From JAJPHF01 sp035293805 (GTDB lineage: Bacteria; Chloroflexota; UBA6077; JAJPHF01), in NCBI GenBank assembly GCA_035293805.1, contig DATGMD010000013.1, positions 18,810-82,809 of the forward strand: a stretch of DNA of 64,000 nucleotides, read 5' to 3'. The notes below the pieces were generated by a model. It saw only the letters and a program-made list of their open reading frames with translations, ran no database searches and was not told the DNA's origin. The translations under genes and the position numbers were made by a program. Positions 25,076-32,666 of the stretch are shown here, in pieces; positions within the stretch are counted from its first letter, which is position 1; every line of letters starts with the position of its first letter.

Positions 25076-26101
25076 ATGACGAAGGTGCGCGAGTTCATCA
25101 CCCGGTGGGACCGCCCGGCCGACCGCACCTGGGTCGAGCGCGACCGCGAGGCGATCGTCGGCGCCATGCGGGGCAGCGCGCGCGGCACGCCGAAGTTTCG
25201 CCCGTTCGACATGCTGCGCGAGCCGCGCCAGGCGCTGGTGCTCTGGCAGAACGACGACATGCGCATCGGCGTGGAGAGCGTCGTCGGCGCGGCGCCCGAG
25301 TTCCGCCGCAACTGCGACTACGACGAGCTGTTCTTCCAGTTCGCCGGCCACACGACGCTCGAGACCGAGTACGGCGTCTTCGAGATGGGGCCGGCCGAGC
25401 TGCTGCTGGTTCCCGGCGGCATCGCCCACCGCAGCAGCGGCGACGGCGACAGCCTGCGGCTGTTCGCGCGGCTGCGCTACCCCGTCGAGACGCTCCTCGG
25501 CGTCGACCAGCAGGTGAGCCACACGGAGTTTGACGTAATCCGCACGGGCGGGCCGCGCTGGCCGGGGAACGGCAGCGCTCCCGACACACATGATGCCGTG
25601 CGCGAGCGCCTGTTGCTCTGGGACGACGCGACCGGCGAGGGCGACCTGATCGAGCGCAACTACGCCTCGCTGGTCGGCGTGGCGACGGAGGGGCGCGGCA
25701 TCGCCAAGCTGCGCGCCTTTGACTTCTTCCAGGGCATCACCGGCAAGGGCGGCGCCGGCCCGAAGCTCTACCAGTCGCCGGTCTTCCACGTCGAGGTCTA
25801 CAACACCGAGGGCGAGCAGCGCGGCTTCCACCGCGGGCTGGACGACGACGAGCTGTGGCTGCAGTTTCGCGGCGACTCGGCGAACGAGTCCGAGTTCGGC
25901 GTCGAGCACCTGGGCCCCGGCGAGATGAACCACGTGCCGCCCGGCATCGCCCATCGCGTGATCGGCGGCGAGGGCTTCCTGCGCCTGGTCCTGTACAGCC
26001 GCCAGCCCTGGAAGCTCATGGTCGACCCCACCCAACACGCCCACCAGAGCACCTTCGAGTCGCGCGAGCGCGTCCTCCAGGCGGCCGCCTGGAAAGCCTA
26101 G
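25076..26101 (+). CDS. Bicupin protein 2, homogentisate-dioxygenase-like fold
   Basis: A 341-residue paralogue of the protein at 16239, sharing FRPFDML, the N-terminal REF..(R/T)W region, ETEYGVFE and VEVYNTEGEQ. The first cupin has the His that the other copy lacks (GGIAHRSSGDGDSLRLF). The second cupin has FHRGLDDDELWLQFRGDS and PGEMNHVPPGIAHRV, giving His, Glu and His as plausible metal ligands. ATG 25076 follows GAGAGGAGG. It is probably a metal-dependent dioxygenase or isomerase acting on an organic acid; the substrate is unknown. The 5' gap carries two repeat elements, so it may have its own promoter. Confidence 0.8.
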   Translation: MTKVREFITRWDRPADRTWVERDREAIVGAMRGSARGTPKFRPFDMLREPRQALVLWQNDDMRIGVESVVGAAPEFRRNCDYDELFFQFAGHTTLETEYGVFEMGPAELLLVPGGIAHRSSGDGDSLRLFARLRYPVETLLGVDQQVSHTEFDVIRTGGPRWPGNGSAPDTHDAVRERLLLWDDATGEGDLIERNYASLVGVATEGRGIAKLRAFDFFQGITGKGGAGPKLYQSPVFHVEVYNTEGEQRGFHRGLDDDELWLQFRGDSANESEFGVEHLGPGEMNHVPPGIAHRVIGGEGFLRLVLYSRQPWKLMVDPTQHAHQSTFESRERVLQAAAWKA

Positions 26102-26211
26102 CGTTTGGGTCTGCTGCATCCCGGGCCGGCGGCGCTAATCACGAGCGATAGCGCCGCGAGGCGCTTCCAGATCGTAGTGTTGCGAGCCAGCGAGAGCCGG
26201 GGAGGTGGGCG

Positions 26212-27180
26212 ATGTTGGCAACCTGGGCGAGGACCGCGGCGACCGCGACCCTGGTAGTCCTGCTCCTGACGTTGTGGCGCGGGCCGGCGCTACCCGCGAG
26301 CGGCGCCCCGGGCGGGCAGCTGCCCTCCGCGCCGTCGCACGGCTTCTTCTTCACCGGCGAGTGGCCCTACTCGATGTACGTCGAGTACGAGAAGCCGGCG
26401 CGCCCGACGCATACCGTGCCCGTCATCATGGTCCACGGGTCGAACCAGACCGGCGCCGAGTACTGGATGACGCCGGACGGCCGCCTGGGCTGGGCGCCCT
26501 ATTTCCTCGACAAGGGTTGGGAGGTCTACACGGTGGACTGGCCCGGCCAGGGCCGCTCGCCCACGCCGCCGGACTTCGCCACGATGCCCTACGACGTGCT
26601 CATCGACAACCTGGTCGAGCTGCTCCAGCGCGTGGGGCCGGCCGTGATGATCACCCACAGCATGTCCGGCACCGCCGGCTGGCCGGTCGCCGAGCGGGCC
26701 GGCGACAAGCTCGCGGCGCTCATCGCCATCGCGCCCGGGCCTCCCGCGAATATGCAGCCCGAATCGTCCACGCTCGCGCAACCCGAGGACGGCCCGCAAC
26801 GCTGCTCGGGCGCCTGCCTGTGGGACTTCTACGCCGTCTCCGACCTGTTCCCCAAAGAAGCCTTCGGAGAGTGGGAGAAAAGCTCCGTCTCCACTAGCGC
26901 GCGGATGGTCAATCAGCGGCAGAACTACCAGGGCACGGGCCCGCACGTCTCCGGGCCGGAGATCCTGGCCAACATCCCCGCCATCGTCGTGACGGGCGAC
27001 ATGGACCCGCGCCACTCGCGGGAAGCCGATGCCGCCACGGCGCACTGGTTCGGCAAGGAGCACGTCTGGCTGCCCGATCGTGGGCTACCCGGCCACGGGC
27101 ACCAGATGATGATCGAGCACGGCAACCTCCAGGTGGCGGACGTGCTCCTCGACTGGCTAAGTCGAACGGGCATCGAGTAG
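26212..27180 (+). CDS. Exported alpha/beta hydrolase
   Basis: A 322-residue alpha/beta hydrolase with an N-terminal signal or anchor (about residues 8-35). Motifs are the oxyanion region IMVHGSNQTGAEYW, the nucleophile elbow THSMSGTAGW (Ser), the acid candidate TGDMDPRH (Asp) and the C-terminal GHGHQMMIEHGN (His). The block PYSMYVEYEKP near the N-terminus and YFLDKGWEVYTVDWPGQGRS are typical of secreted esterase-like proteins. ATG 26212 follows GGGGAGGTGGGCG. It probably acts outside the membrane on an ester or lactone before uptake (inference). The next gene is the sixth binding lipoprotein, 53 nt away. Confidence 0.82.
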   Translation: MLATWARTAATATLVVLLLTLWRGPALPASGAPGGQLPSAPSHGFFFTGEWPYSMYVEYEKPARPTHTVPVIMVHGSNQTGAEYWMTPDGRLGWAPYFLDKGWEVYTVDWPGQGRSPTPPDFATMPYDVLIDNLVELLQRVGPAVMITHSMSGTAGWPVAERAGDKLAALIAIAPGPPANMQPESSTLAQPEDGPQRCSGACLWDFYAVSDLFPKEAFGEWEKSSVSTSARMVNQRQNYQGTGPHVSGPEILANIPAIVVTGDMDPRHSREADAATAHWFGKEHVWLPDRGLPGHGHQMMIEHGNLQVADVLLDWLSRTGIE

Positions 27181-27233
27181 GCCCACGCGTCACCGCGGGC
27201 TCGGTCGCCGGCCGCGCGCGAGGAGGCCGCCTT

Positions 27234-28316
27234 ATGCTTAGCGCATTTCGCGTCGCAAGCAGCGTGATGGTGGTCACGCTGGCGCTCGCCGCCTGCACCC
27301 CGGCGCCGCCCGCCCCGGCAGCCGCGCCGGCCGTGGCCGAGGCCCAGCCGCCGGCCGAGCGGGCAGTCCCAGCGGCGGCCCAGCCCACCGCGCCGCCGTC
27401 GCTCCGGAAGATCAGGGTGGACTACGCCTCCTACAGCGCCGTCTACGCGCCCCACTTCATCGCCGCCGACAAAGGCTACTACGCGGAGGAGGGGCTGGAG
27501 ATGGAGATGGTCGAGGCGCCCGGCACCACGGGCATCGCCGCCGTGCTCGCCGGCGAGACGCAGTTCACCACCTCGGCCTCGTCGTCGCTGAGCGCCATCC
27601 TCAGCGGCTCGCCAATGAAGATCATCTACACGAACGCCGATCGGCCGGGCTACGAGCTGTGGTCGAGCGGGCCGGAGATTCGGGCGCTGCCCGACGTGAG
27701 CGGCAAGTCGGTGGGCATCGCCGGCCGCGGCGACACGATGGAGATTTCCACCCGCCTGCTGCTGGCCCAGCACGGGCTCGACCCGGACGGCGTGACCTTC
27801 GCCGCGCTGGGCTTTGGCAGCGGGCGGCTGGCCGCCGTGGAGTCGGGCGCGGTCGCCGCGGCGATCCTCGGCATCGCCGACGTGGAGCGCCTCCGACAGG
27901 ACGGGCCGAAGGGCGTGCGCCTGGCCGACGCCGCCCGCGAAGTGAAGATGCTCTACACCGGCGTCGCCACCGGCGACAAGCTCATCGCCGACGACGCGCC
28001 GCTCGTCCGGGCCTTTCTGCGCGCCACCGTCAAGGGCCGCGAGTACGCCAAACGCTACAAGGATGAGACGCTGGAGATCCTGGGCAAGTACAACGGCTTG
28101 CCGCGCGACGTGAACGAGCCGGACTACGACAGCACGCTGACCACGATGACCGAGGACGGCACGCTGGCGCCCGACGTGCAAGCGGCCGACGCGCGCGTCC
28201 GCGCGGAGCTGATCGGCGTACCCGCCGACCGCCCCACGAGCGAGATGTACGACTACCGCTTCGTGAAGGACGCCTATGCCGAGCTGCAGCAGCGCGGCTG
28301 GCAGCCCGCGCGATAG
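27234..28316 (+). CDS. NMT1/NitT-type substrate-binding lipoprotein 6
   Basis: The sixth and most divergent member of the local group (360 residues). ATG 27234 follows GAGGAGG. The lipobox is LALAAC (Cys at about residue 21). The core VYAPHFIAADKGYYAEEGLE is followed by VEAPGTTGIAAVLAGETQFT in place of the GGG..TPALISG motif, then IIYTNADRPGYELW. The C-terminus YDYRFVKDAYAELQQRGW keeps the group signature. It is flanked on both sides by alpha/beta hydrolase genes, which hints at a shared substrate. Ligand unknown. Confidence 0.9.
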   Translation: MLSAFRVASSVMVVTLALAACTPAPPAPAAAPAVAEAQPPAERAVPAAAQPTAPPSLRKIRVDYASYSAVYAPHFIAADKGYYAEEGLEMEMVEAPGTTGIAAVLAGETQFTTSASSSLSAILSGSPMKIIYTNADRPGYELWSSGPEIRALPDVSGKSVGIAGRGDTMEISTRLLLAQHGLDPDGVTFAALGFGSGRLAAVESGAVAAAILGIADVERLRQDGPKGVRLADAAREVKMLYTGVATGDKLIADDAPLVRAFLRATVKGREYAKRYKDETLEILGKYNGLPRDVNEPDYDSTLTTMTEDGTLAPDVQAADARVRAELIGVPADRPTSEMYDYRFVKDAYAELQQRGWQPAR

Positions 28317-28356
28317 CCCGCGCAGGACACCGCGATCACGGAAGGAGCTGAGGGGC

Positions 28357-29271
28357 ATGACCGAAGCGACGACGGCGCCGCCACCGGACGGCCTGGACAA
28401 GGGCAAGCTGAAGTTCCTCGACGTCGACGGCATTCGCACGCGCTACTACGAGGACGGCGCCGGCGAGCCGCTGGTGCTGCTGCACGGCGGCCAGTTCGGC
28501 TCGGGCTACTCGCTCGACGCCTGGAGCCTCGTGCTGCCCGCACTGGCGCGCGACTTCCACGTCTACGCGCTCGACAAGCTGGGCCAGGGCCAGACCGGCA
28601 ACCCCAAGGGCGACGACTACACCTTCGACGCCCTGCTGGCCCACACCTACGGCTGGCTGCAAGCGCTCGGCATCCGCGGCGCCCACCTCGTCGGCCACTC
28701 GCGCGGCGGCCTGCTCATCACGCGCCTGGCGCAGGAGCACCCCGCGGTGGCGAAGTCGCTCGTCATCGTGGACAGCAACACCCTCGCGCCCGACGACCCC
28801 GCGTTCCCCGCGGGCGAGTTCTACGCCGAGATCGCCCGACGCACGCCGCCCGGCCCCGCGACGCGCGCCACCGTCCGGCTGGAGCCCGAGGCGCAGGCGT
28901 TCTCGCCCGCCCACATCACCGACGACTTCACCGACCGCCTGCTGGAGAATGCGCTGCTGCCCGTGCGCCAGGAGTCCGACGAGCGCATGAAGGCGCTGGC
29001 CACGACGACGTGGCTCCCGTCGATGGGCCGGGCGAAGGCCGAGGCGCTGCGGCAGATCGAGGCCCACGGCATGCCCGTCCCCACGCTCGTCATCTGGGGC
29101 CTCAACGACGTGTCCGCGCCGCTGCGCATCCACGGCCTGCCCCTCATCGACCTCATCGCCGCGAAGACGCCCCGCACCGTCGCCGTCCTCGTCAACCAGA
29201 CGGGCCACTACGTCATGCGCGAGCAGCCCGACGCCTTCGTGCGCGCGCTGCGCGCCTTCTGCCTGGGCTGA
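28357..29271 (+). CDS. Alpha/beta hydrolase, meta-cleavage-product hydrolase-like
   Basis: A 304-residue cytoplasmic alpha/beta hydrolase. It shows LLHGGQFGSGYSLDAW (oxyanion hole), LDKLGQGQTGNPKG, the nucleophile elbow VGHSRGGLLITRL, the acid region IWGLNDVSAP and the catalytic His in QTGHYVMREQP. The order and length resemble C-C bond hydrolases of aromatic meta-cleavage pathways. ATG 28357 has GGAG in GAAGGAGCTGAGGGGC upstream. It follows the sixth binding lipoprotein by 40 nt. Hydrolysis of a ring-cleavage product fits the local set of oxygenase-like genes but is inference; a general esterase is the alternative. Confidence 0.82.
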   Translation: MTEATTAPPPDGLDKGKLKFLDVDGIRTRYYEDGAGEPLVLLHGGQFGSGYSLDAWSLVLPALARDFHVYALDKLGQGQTGNPKGDDYTFDALLAHTYGWLQALGIRGAHLVGHSRGGLLITRLAQEHPAVAKSLVIVDSNTLAPDDPAFPAGEFYAEIARRTPPGPATRATVRLEPEAQAFSPAHITDDFTDRLLENALLPVRQESDERMKALATTTWLPSMGRAKAEALRQIEAHGMPVPTLVIWGLNDVSAPLRIHGLPLIDLIAAKTPRTVAVLVNQTGHYVMREQPDAFVRALRAFCLG

Positions 29272-29395
29272 TACCGAAGCCGGCGCTGGCGTTCCCTTAC
29301 TCCCTCTCCCCCTGGGAGAGGGCTGGGGTGAGGGCGTGCGGTACTCCCTCTCCCCCTGGGAGAGGGTTGGGGTGAGGGCGCGCCCCGGTAGCCCA
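29267..29395. repeat. Intergenic palindromic repeat pair, shared with 40667 region
   Basis: Two tandem copies of a hairpin built on CTCTCCCCCTGGGAGAGG, followed by GGTGAGGGCG, occupy about 29300-29380. The preceding GATACCGAAGCCGGCGCTGG segment recurs, with a few changes, in front of a related hairpin at 40670. It begins at the hydrolase stop codon, so it lies in the 3' end of that transcript. Confidence 0.65.
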
Positions 29396-29444
29396 ACCGC
29401 CCGCCTGGATCTGGTACGACCCGCCACCATCCGGGGAGACGACG

Positions 29445-29474
29445 TTGACAGCGCCGCCGCCCGGGGCCTACGAT
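29445..29474 (+). promoter_or_regulatory. Predicted sigma-70-type promoter
   Basis: TTGACA (29445-29450), 18 nt, TACGAT (29469-29474), about 64 nt before the start of the next lipoprotein gene. The same TTGACA/TACnnT pattern occurs before two other binding-lipoprotein genes (46417 and 49308). Confidence 0.55.
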
Positions 29475-29537
29475 ACCCCCCAGTCAGGGCCGCCGCGCGG
29501 CGCCCGAGCCACGACGACACGGGGGACCGATAGCGTG

Positions 29538-30644
29538 ATGCGCTCGCTGGCGTCGCTCTTGACCGCGCTCCTGCTCGCAGCCTGCGGGGCGCCAGCGGCG
29601 CCGAGCGGGAGTCAGGGACCAGGCAGCGGGCGCCAGGCAGCCCCAAACGCCCAGGCCGCCGGGGCCAGCGCCACCACCGCGGCAGCGCGGGCGCTGCCAG
29701 ACGGCATCAGCGCGCTCGTGGACGCGGCGCGGCGCGAGGGCCGCGTGGTCACCTACGGCGTCACCTCGACGCCCGCCGACGAAGACGCCATGCGGCGCGC
29801 CTTCCGCGACTTCTACGGCTTCGACCTGGAGCTGAGCTTCGAGAGCGGCCTGCACCCTCAGAAGGTCGCCGAGCTGCTGGCCGCCGCTCGCTCGGGCGTG
29901 CGCTCCGGCATCGACCTCTTCTGGTCGAGCGAGCTGATCCTGAACGACCTCGACCACGGCGGCCTGCTGCAAGACGGCACGTGGCTAGAGCCGCTGGGCC
30001 TGTCGTCCGAGAACCTCATGATGCACGGCAAGGGCGCGCGCGTCCACGACAGCTTCCTCGTCAACGTCCTGTACAACACGCAGCAGGTGTCCGCCACCGA
30101 CGCGCCCCACCGCTACCAGGACCTCCTGCAGCCGCGCTGGCAGGGCGCCATCGTCGCGCCCCGCACGCCCTCGCAGATGGTCTTCCTGACGTTCCTCTAC
30201 GGCGAGGACGCCGTCACCGAGCTGGCGCAGGGGCTCGTGCGCCAGCGCATCGCCTTCGTGCCGACCTACCCCGACGCGACCGGCCGCGTCGCCTCCGGCG
30301 AGTACCTGCTCGGCATGGGCCAGAACGCCGAGCGCGAGGCGCGCCGCGGCGCCCCGCTTGCCGACGCGCCGCTGGACGTGGCGATCGTCGTGCCCTGGGC
30401 GGTCAGCCTCATGACCGACGCCGAGCACCCGGCCGCCGCCACGCTCCTGGCCTACTTCCTGACCCAGCCGGAGGGACAGCGGGCGATCGACCAGACCTGG
30501 GCCAACTCGCTCGCCTCCTCGCCCGACACGTCGGCCTGGCGCGTGGCGCAGGGCAAGCAGCTCGTCCAGCCCACGCTCGACTGGCTGGAGCGCGACGAGG
30601 CGCGCTTGCGCGCGAAGTACGCGGACATCCTAGGGATTCGTTAG
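29538..30644 (+). CDS. Iron/thiamine-type extracellular substrate-binding lipoprotein
   Basis: A 368-residue binding protein of the AfuA/FbpA-like (SBP type 6/8) group rather than the NMT1 group. It has a lipobox LLLAAC (Cys at about residue 15) and an Ala/Gln linker, then ISALVDAARREGRVVTYGVT, DFYGFDLELSFESGLHPQKV and IDLFWSSELILNDLDHGG, with a C-terminal LAYFLTQPEGQRAID block typical of the family. In-frame GTG 29535 and ATG 29538 are adjacent; I chose ATG. It has its own promoter. No permease or ATPase lies beside it. The ligand may be a metal chelate or organic anion; sequence alone does not tell. Confidence 0.87.
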   Translation: MRSLASLLTALLLAACGAPAAPSGSQGPGSGRQAAPNAQAAGASATTAAARALPDGISALVDAARREGRVVTYGVTSTPADEDAMRRAFRDFYGFDLELSFESGLHPQKVAELLAAARSGVRSGIDLFWSSELILNDLDHGGLLQDGTWLEPLGLSSENLMMHGKGARVHDSFLVNVLYNTQQVSATDAPHRYQDLLQPRWQGAIVAPRTPSQMVFLTFLYGEDAVTELAQGLVRQRIAFVPTYPDATGRVASGEYLLGMGQNAEREARRGAPLADAPLDVAIVVPWAVSLMTDAEHPAAATLLAYFLTQPEGQRAIDQTWANSLASSPDTSAWRVAQGKQLVQPTLDWLERDEARLRAKYADILGIR

Positions 30645-30725
30645 GGGGTAGCGGGTAGGGGATCGGGGTTAGGGCGAGCGGCGAGACCCGCGTCCCCAAC
30701 CCCTACCCCCTACCCCCTAGCCCCT
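30642..30725. repeat. Inverted repeat of G-runs and C-runs
   Basis: Left half (30642-30674) TAGGGGGTAGCGGGTAGGGG followed by two more G-runs. Right half (30694-30725) carries the complementary CCCCTACCCCCTACCCC. It could form a large imperfect cruciform, or a G-quadruplex on either strand. It starts at the stop codon of the binding-protein gene and ends before the GGGAGGG site of the monooxygenase gene. Confidence 0.65.
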
Positions 30726-30742
30726 GCAGCGGGGAGGGCGCG

Positions 30743-31867
30743 ATGGTGCAGTTCAGCTACTTTCACCTGATGCCGCATCCGTACATCGAGCAGGCGCCGG
30801 AGTGGCCGGTGCCGCATCGCCTGTTCGATCCCGAGCGCGCGAGCGCGGACTACCAGCAGTACGTCGATCAGATGGCGCTGGCCGAGGAGCTGGGCTTCGA
30901 CTGGGTCGGCTGCAACGAGCACCACTACACGCCCTACGGCCTGATGAGTAACCCATCGCTCATCGGCGCGGCGCTCACGCAGCGCACGCGGCGCATCCGC
31001 ATCGCCATGCTCGGCGCGCTCTTGCCGCTGAACAACCCGGTGCGCGTGGCGGAAGAGTACGCCATGCTCGACGTGATGAGCGGCGGCCGCCTCATCGCCG
31101 GCCTCATCCGCGGCATTCCGAACGAGTACATCGCCTACGGCGTCGATCCCAGCGAGTCGTGGGAGCGCTTCGAGGAGGCCATCGACCTCGTCATCCGCGC
31201 CTGGACCGAGCCGGAGCCGTTCGGCTGGGAGGGCAAGCACTACCAGTTCCGCGCCGTCTCGATCTGGCCGCGCCCGCTGCAGCAGCCGCATCCGCCGCTG
31301 CTCTTCTCGGGCGGCAGCGTCGAGTCGGCGGCCTTCGCCGCCCGCAAGCGGGCGAAGATCGGCGTCGTCCAGCTCATCTCGCTCGAGCACGCCCGCGAAA
31401 ACCTCGACGTCTATCGCAAGACCGCCCGCGAGCTGGGCTGGGAGCCGCCGCGCGAGAACCTGCTGATCGGCATGCACGCGCACGTCGCCCGCACCGACGC
31501 CGAGGCGCGCGAGACGCTCGGCCGCGGCGAGGACTACTTCTACCGCGTGCTCTCCAGCGCCACCCAGCACGCGAACGAGCTAGTGGTCCACGGCTCCAAC
31601 TACTACCGGACTGCCGAGGCGCGCGAGCGCCGCATCACCCGTCGCGCCGCCCAGAAGCACCTCAGCATCGACGACCGCATCGAGCAGGGCACGATCCTCT
31701 GCGGCTCGCCCGACACGGTCGTACGCCAGATCCAGCACGTCGTGAAGGAGCTGGGCATCGGCATCATCCAGAGCGGCTTCAAGATCGGCTCGATCCCCAA
31801 CGACAAGGTGGTGGAGAGCATGCGGCTCTTCAGCCGCGAGGTCCTGCCGCACGTCCGCGACCTGTAG
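30743..31867 (+). CDS. Luciferase-like (LLM) flavin-dependent monooxygenase 1
   Basis: A 374-residue TIM-barrel flavin-dependent oxidoreductase of the bacterial luciferase family. Typical blocks are LAEELGFDWVGCNEHHYTPY, LLPLNNPVRVAEEYAMLDVM, SGGRLIAGLIRG, HYQFRAVSIWPRPLQQPHPP and the C-terminal LCGSPDTVVRQIQ. These enzymes use reduced FMN or F420 and oxygen; the substrate is unknown. ATG 30743 follows GGGAGGG. The next gene, an alpha/beta hydrolase, starts 13 nt later, and a second, closely related monooxygenase follows it. This monooxygenase-hydrolase order recurs on the other strand at 54.6-56.5 kb. Confidence 0.93.
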   Translation: MVQFSYFHLMPHPYIEQAPEWPVPHRLFDPERASADYQQYVDQMALAEELGFDWVGCNEHHYTPYGLMSNPSLIGAALTQRTRRIRIAMLGALLPLNNPVRVAEEYAMLDVMSGGRLIAGLIRGIPNEYIAYGVDPSESWERFEEAIDLVIRAWTEPEPFGWEGKHYQFRAVSIWPRPLQQPHPPLLFSGGSVESAAFAARKRAKIGVVQLISLEHARENLDVYRKTARELGWEPPRENLLIGMHAHVARTDAEARETLGRGEDYFYRVLSSATQHANELVVHGSNYYRTAEARERRITRRAAQKHLSIDDRIEQGTILCGSPDTVVRQIQHVVKELGIGIIQSGFKIGSIPNDKVVESMRLFSREVLPHVRDL

Positions 31868-31880
31868 GAGGAGAAGCCAC

Positions 31881-32666
31881 ATGGCGCAGCAAGAAGAGGG
31901 CCGGGTCAGGGCCGGCGACTGCGAGATCGCGTGGCACGCGGCGGGCGATGGCCCCCTGCTGGCCTACCTGCACGGCGCAGGAGGCCTGCGCTGGGGCCGT
32001 GCGCTCGACCGCTTCGCCGAGCGTTTCCGCGTGGTCGCCTTCGACATCCCCGGCTTCGGCGGCTCGACGCTGGGGGACAGCGTGCAGAGCATCCCCGACG
32101 CCGCCGACGCCTTGGCCGCCGCGATGGAGCAGGTAGCGGACGGCGAGCGCATGCACCTGCTCGGCACGTCGCTGGGCGGCCGCACGGCGGCGTGGCTGGC
32201 CGTGCGCCACCCCCAGCGAGTCGACCGGCTGGTGCTGGAGAGCCCGGCCGCCTTCCGCCCGCCCGACGCGCCGCCGCTCAGCGCCTTCCCCCCCGACGAG
32301 CTCCGCCGCCGCCTGTACGGCAACCCCGAGCAGGCGCCGCCCACGGACGATCCCGCGGTGCGCCAGCAGCAGTTCCAGACGATGGCGCGGCTCACCAAGG
32401 GCGTGGCCTGGGACAGCGACCTGGAGGCGCGGCTGGGCGACATCGAGGCGCCGACGCTCGTGCTGTTTGGCACCCTCGACGGCCTCATCCCGCCCGAGAT
32501 GGGCCGCCTCTACAAGGAGCGCATCCCGCAGGCGTTCCTCACCTACGTCTACCAGGCGGCCCACGCCATCCAGTGGGACCGCCCCGACAGCTTCGCCGAC
32601 CTGGTGAGCGACTTCCTGGAGCGCGGCGAGGCCTTTGTCGTCCCCCGCGCCAAGGCCGCCGGATGA
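31881..32666 (+). CDS. Alpha/beta hydrolase between two LLM monooxygenases
   Basis: A 261-residue alpha/beta hydrolase. Visible are AYLHGAGGLRWG (oxyanion region), FDIPGFGGSTLGD, the nucleophile elbow LGTSLGGRTAAWLAVRHP, the acid region LFGTLDGLIP and the catalytic His in QAAHAIQWDRP. It ends SDFLERGEAFVVPR, very like the hydrolase at 54571 (SDFLERREAFVVNR). ATG 31881 follows GGAGGAG. Its stop overlaps the next monooxygenase start (ATGA at 32663), so the three genes form one coupled operon. It probably hydrolyses the ester or lactone made by the monooxygenase (inference). Confidence 0.88.
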   Translation: MAQQEEGRVRAGDCEIAWHAAGDGPLLAYLHGAGGLRWGRALDRFAERFRVVAFDIPGFGGSTLGDSVQSIPDAADALAAAMEQVADGERMHLLGTSLGGRTAAWLAVRHPQRVDRLVLESPAAFRPPDAPPLSAFPPDELRRRLYGNPEQAPPTDDPAVRQQQFQTMARLTKGVAWDSDLEARLGDIEAPTLVLFGTLDGLIPPEMGRLYKERIPQAFLTYVYQAAHAIQWDRPDSFADLVSDFLERGEAFVVPRAKAAG

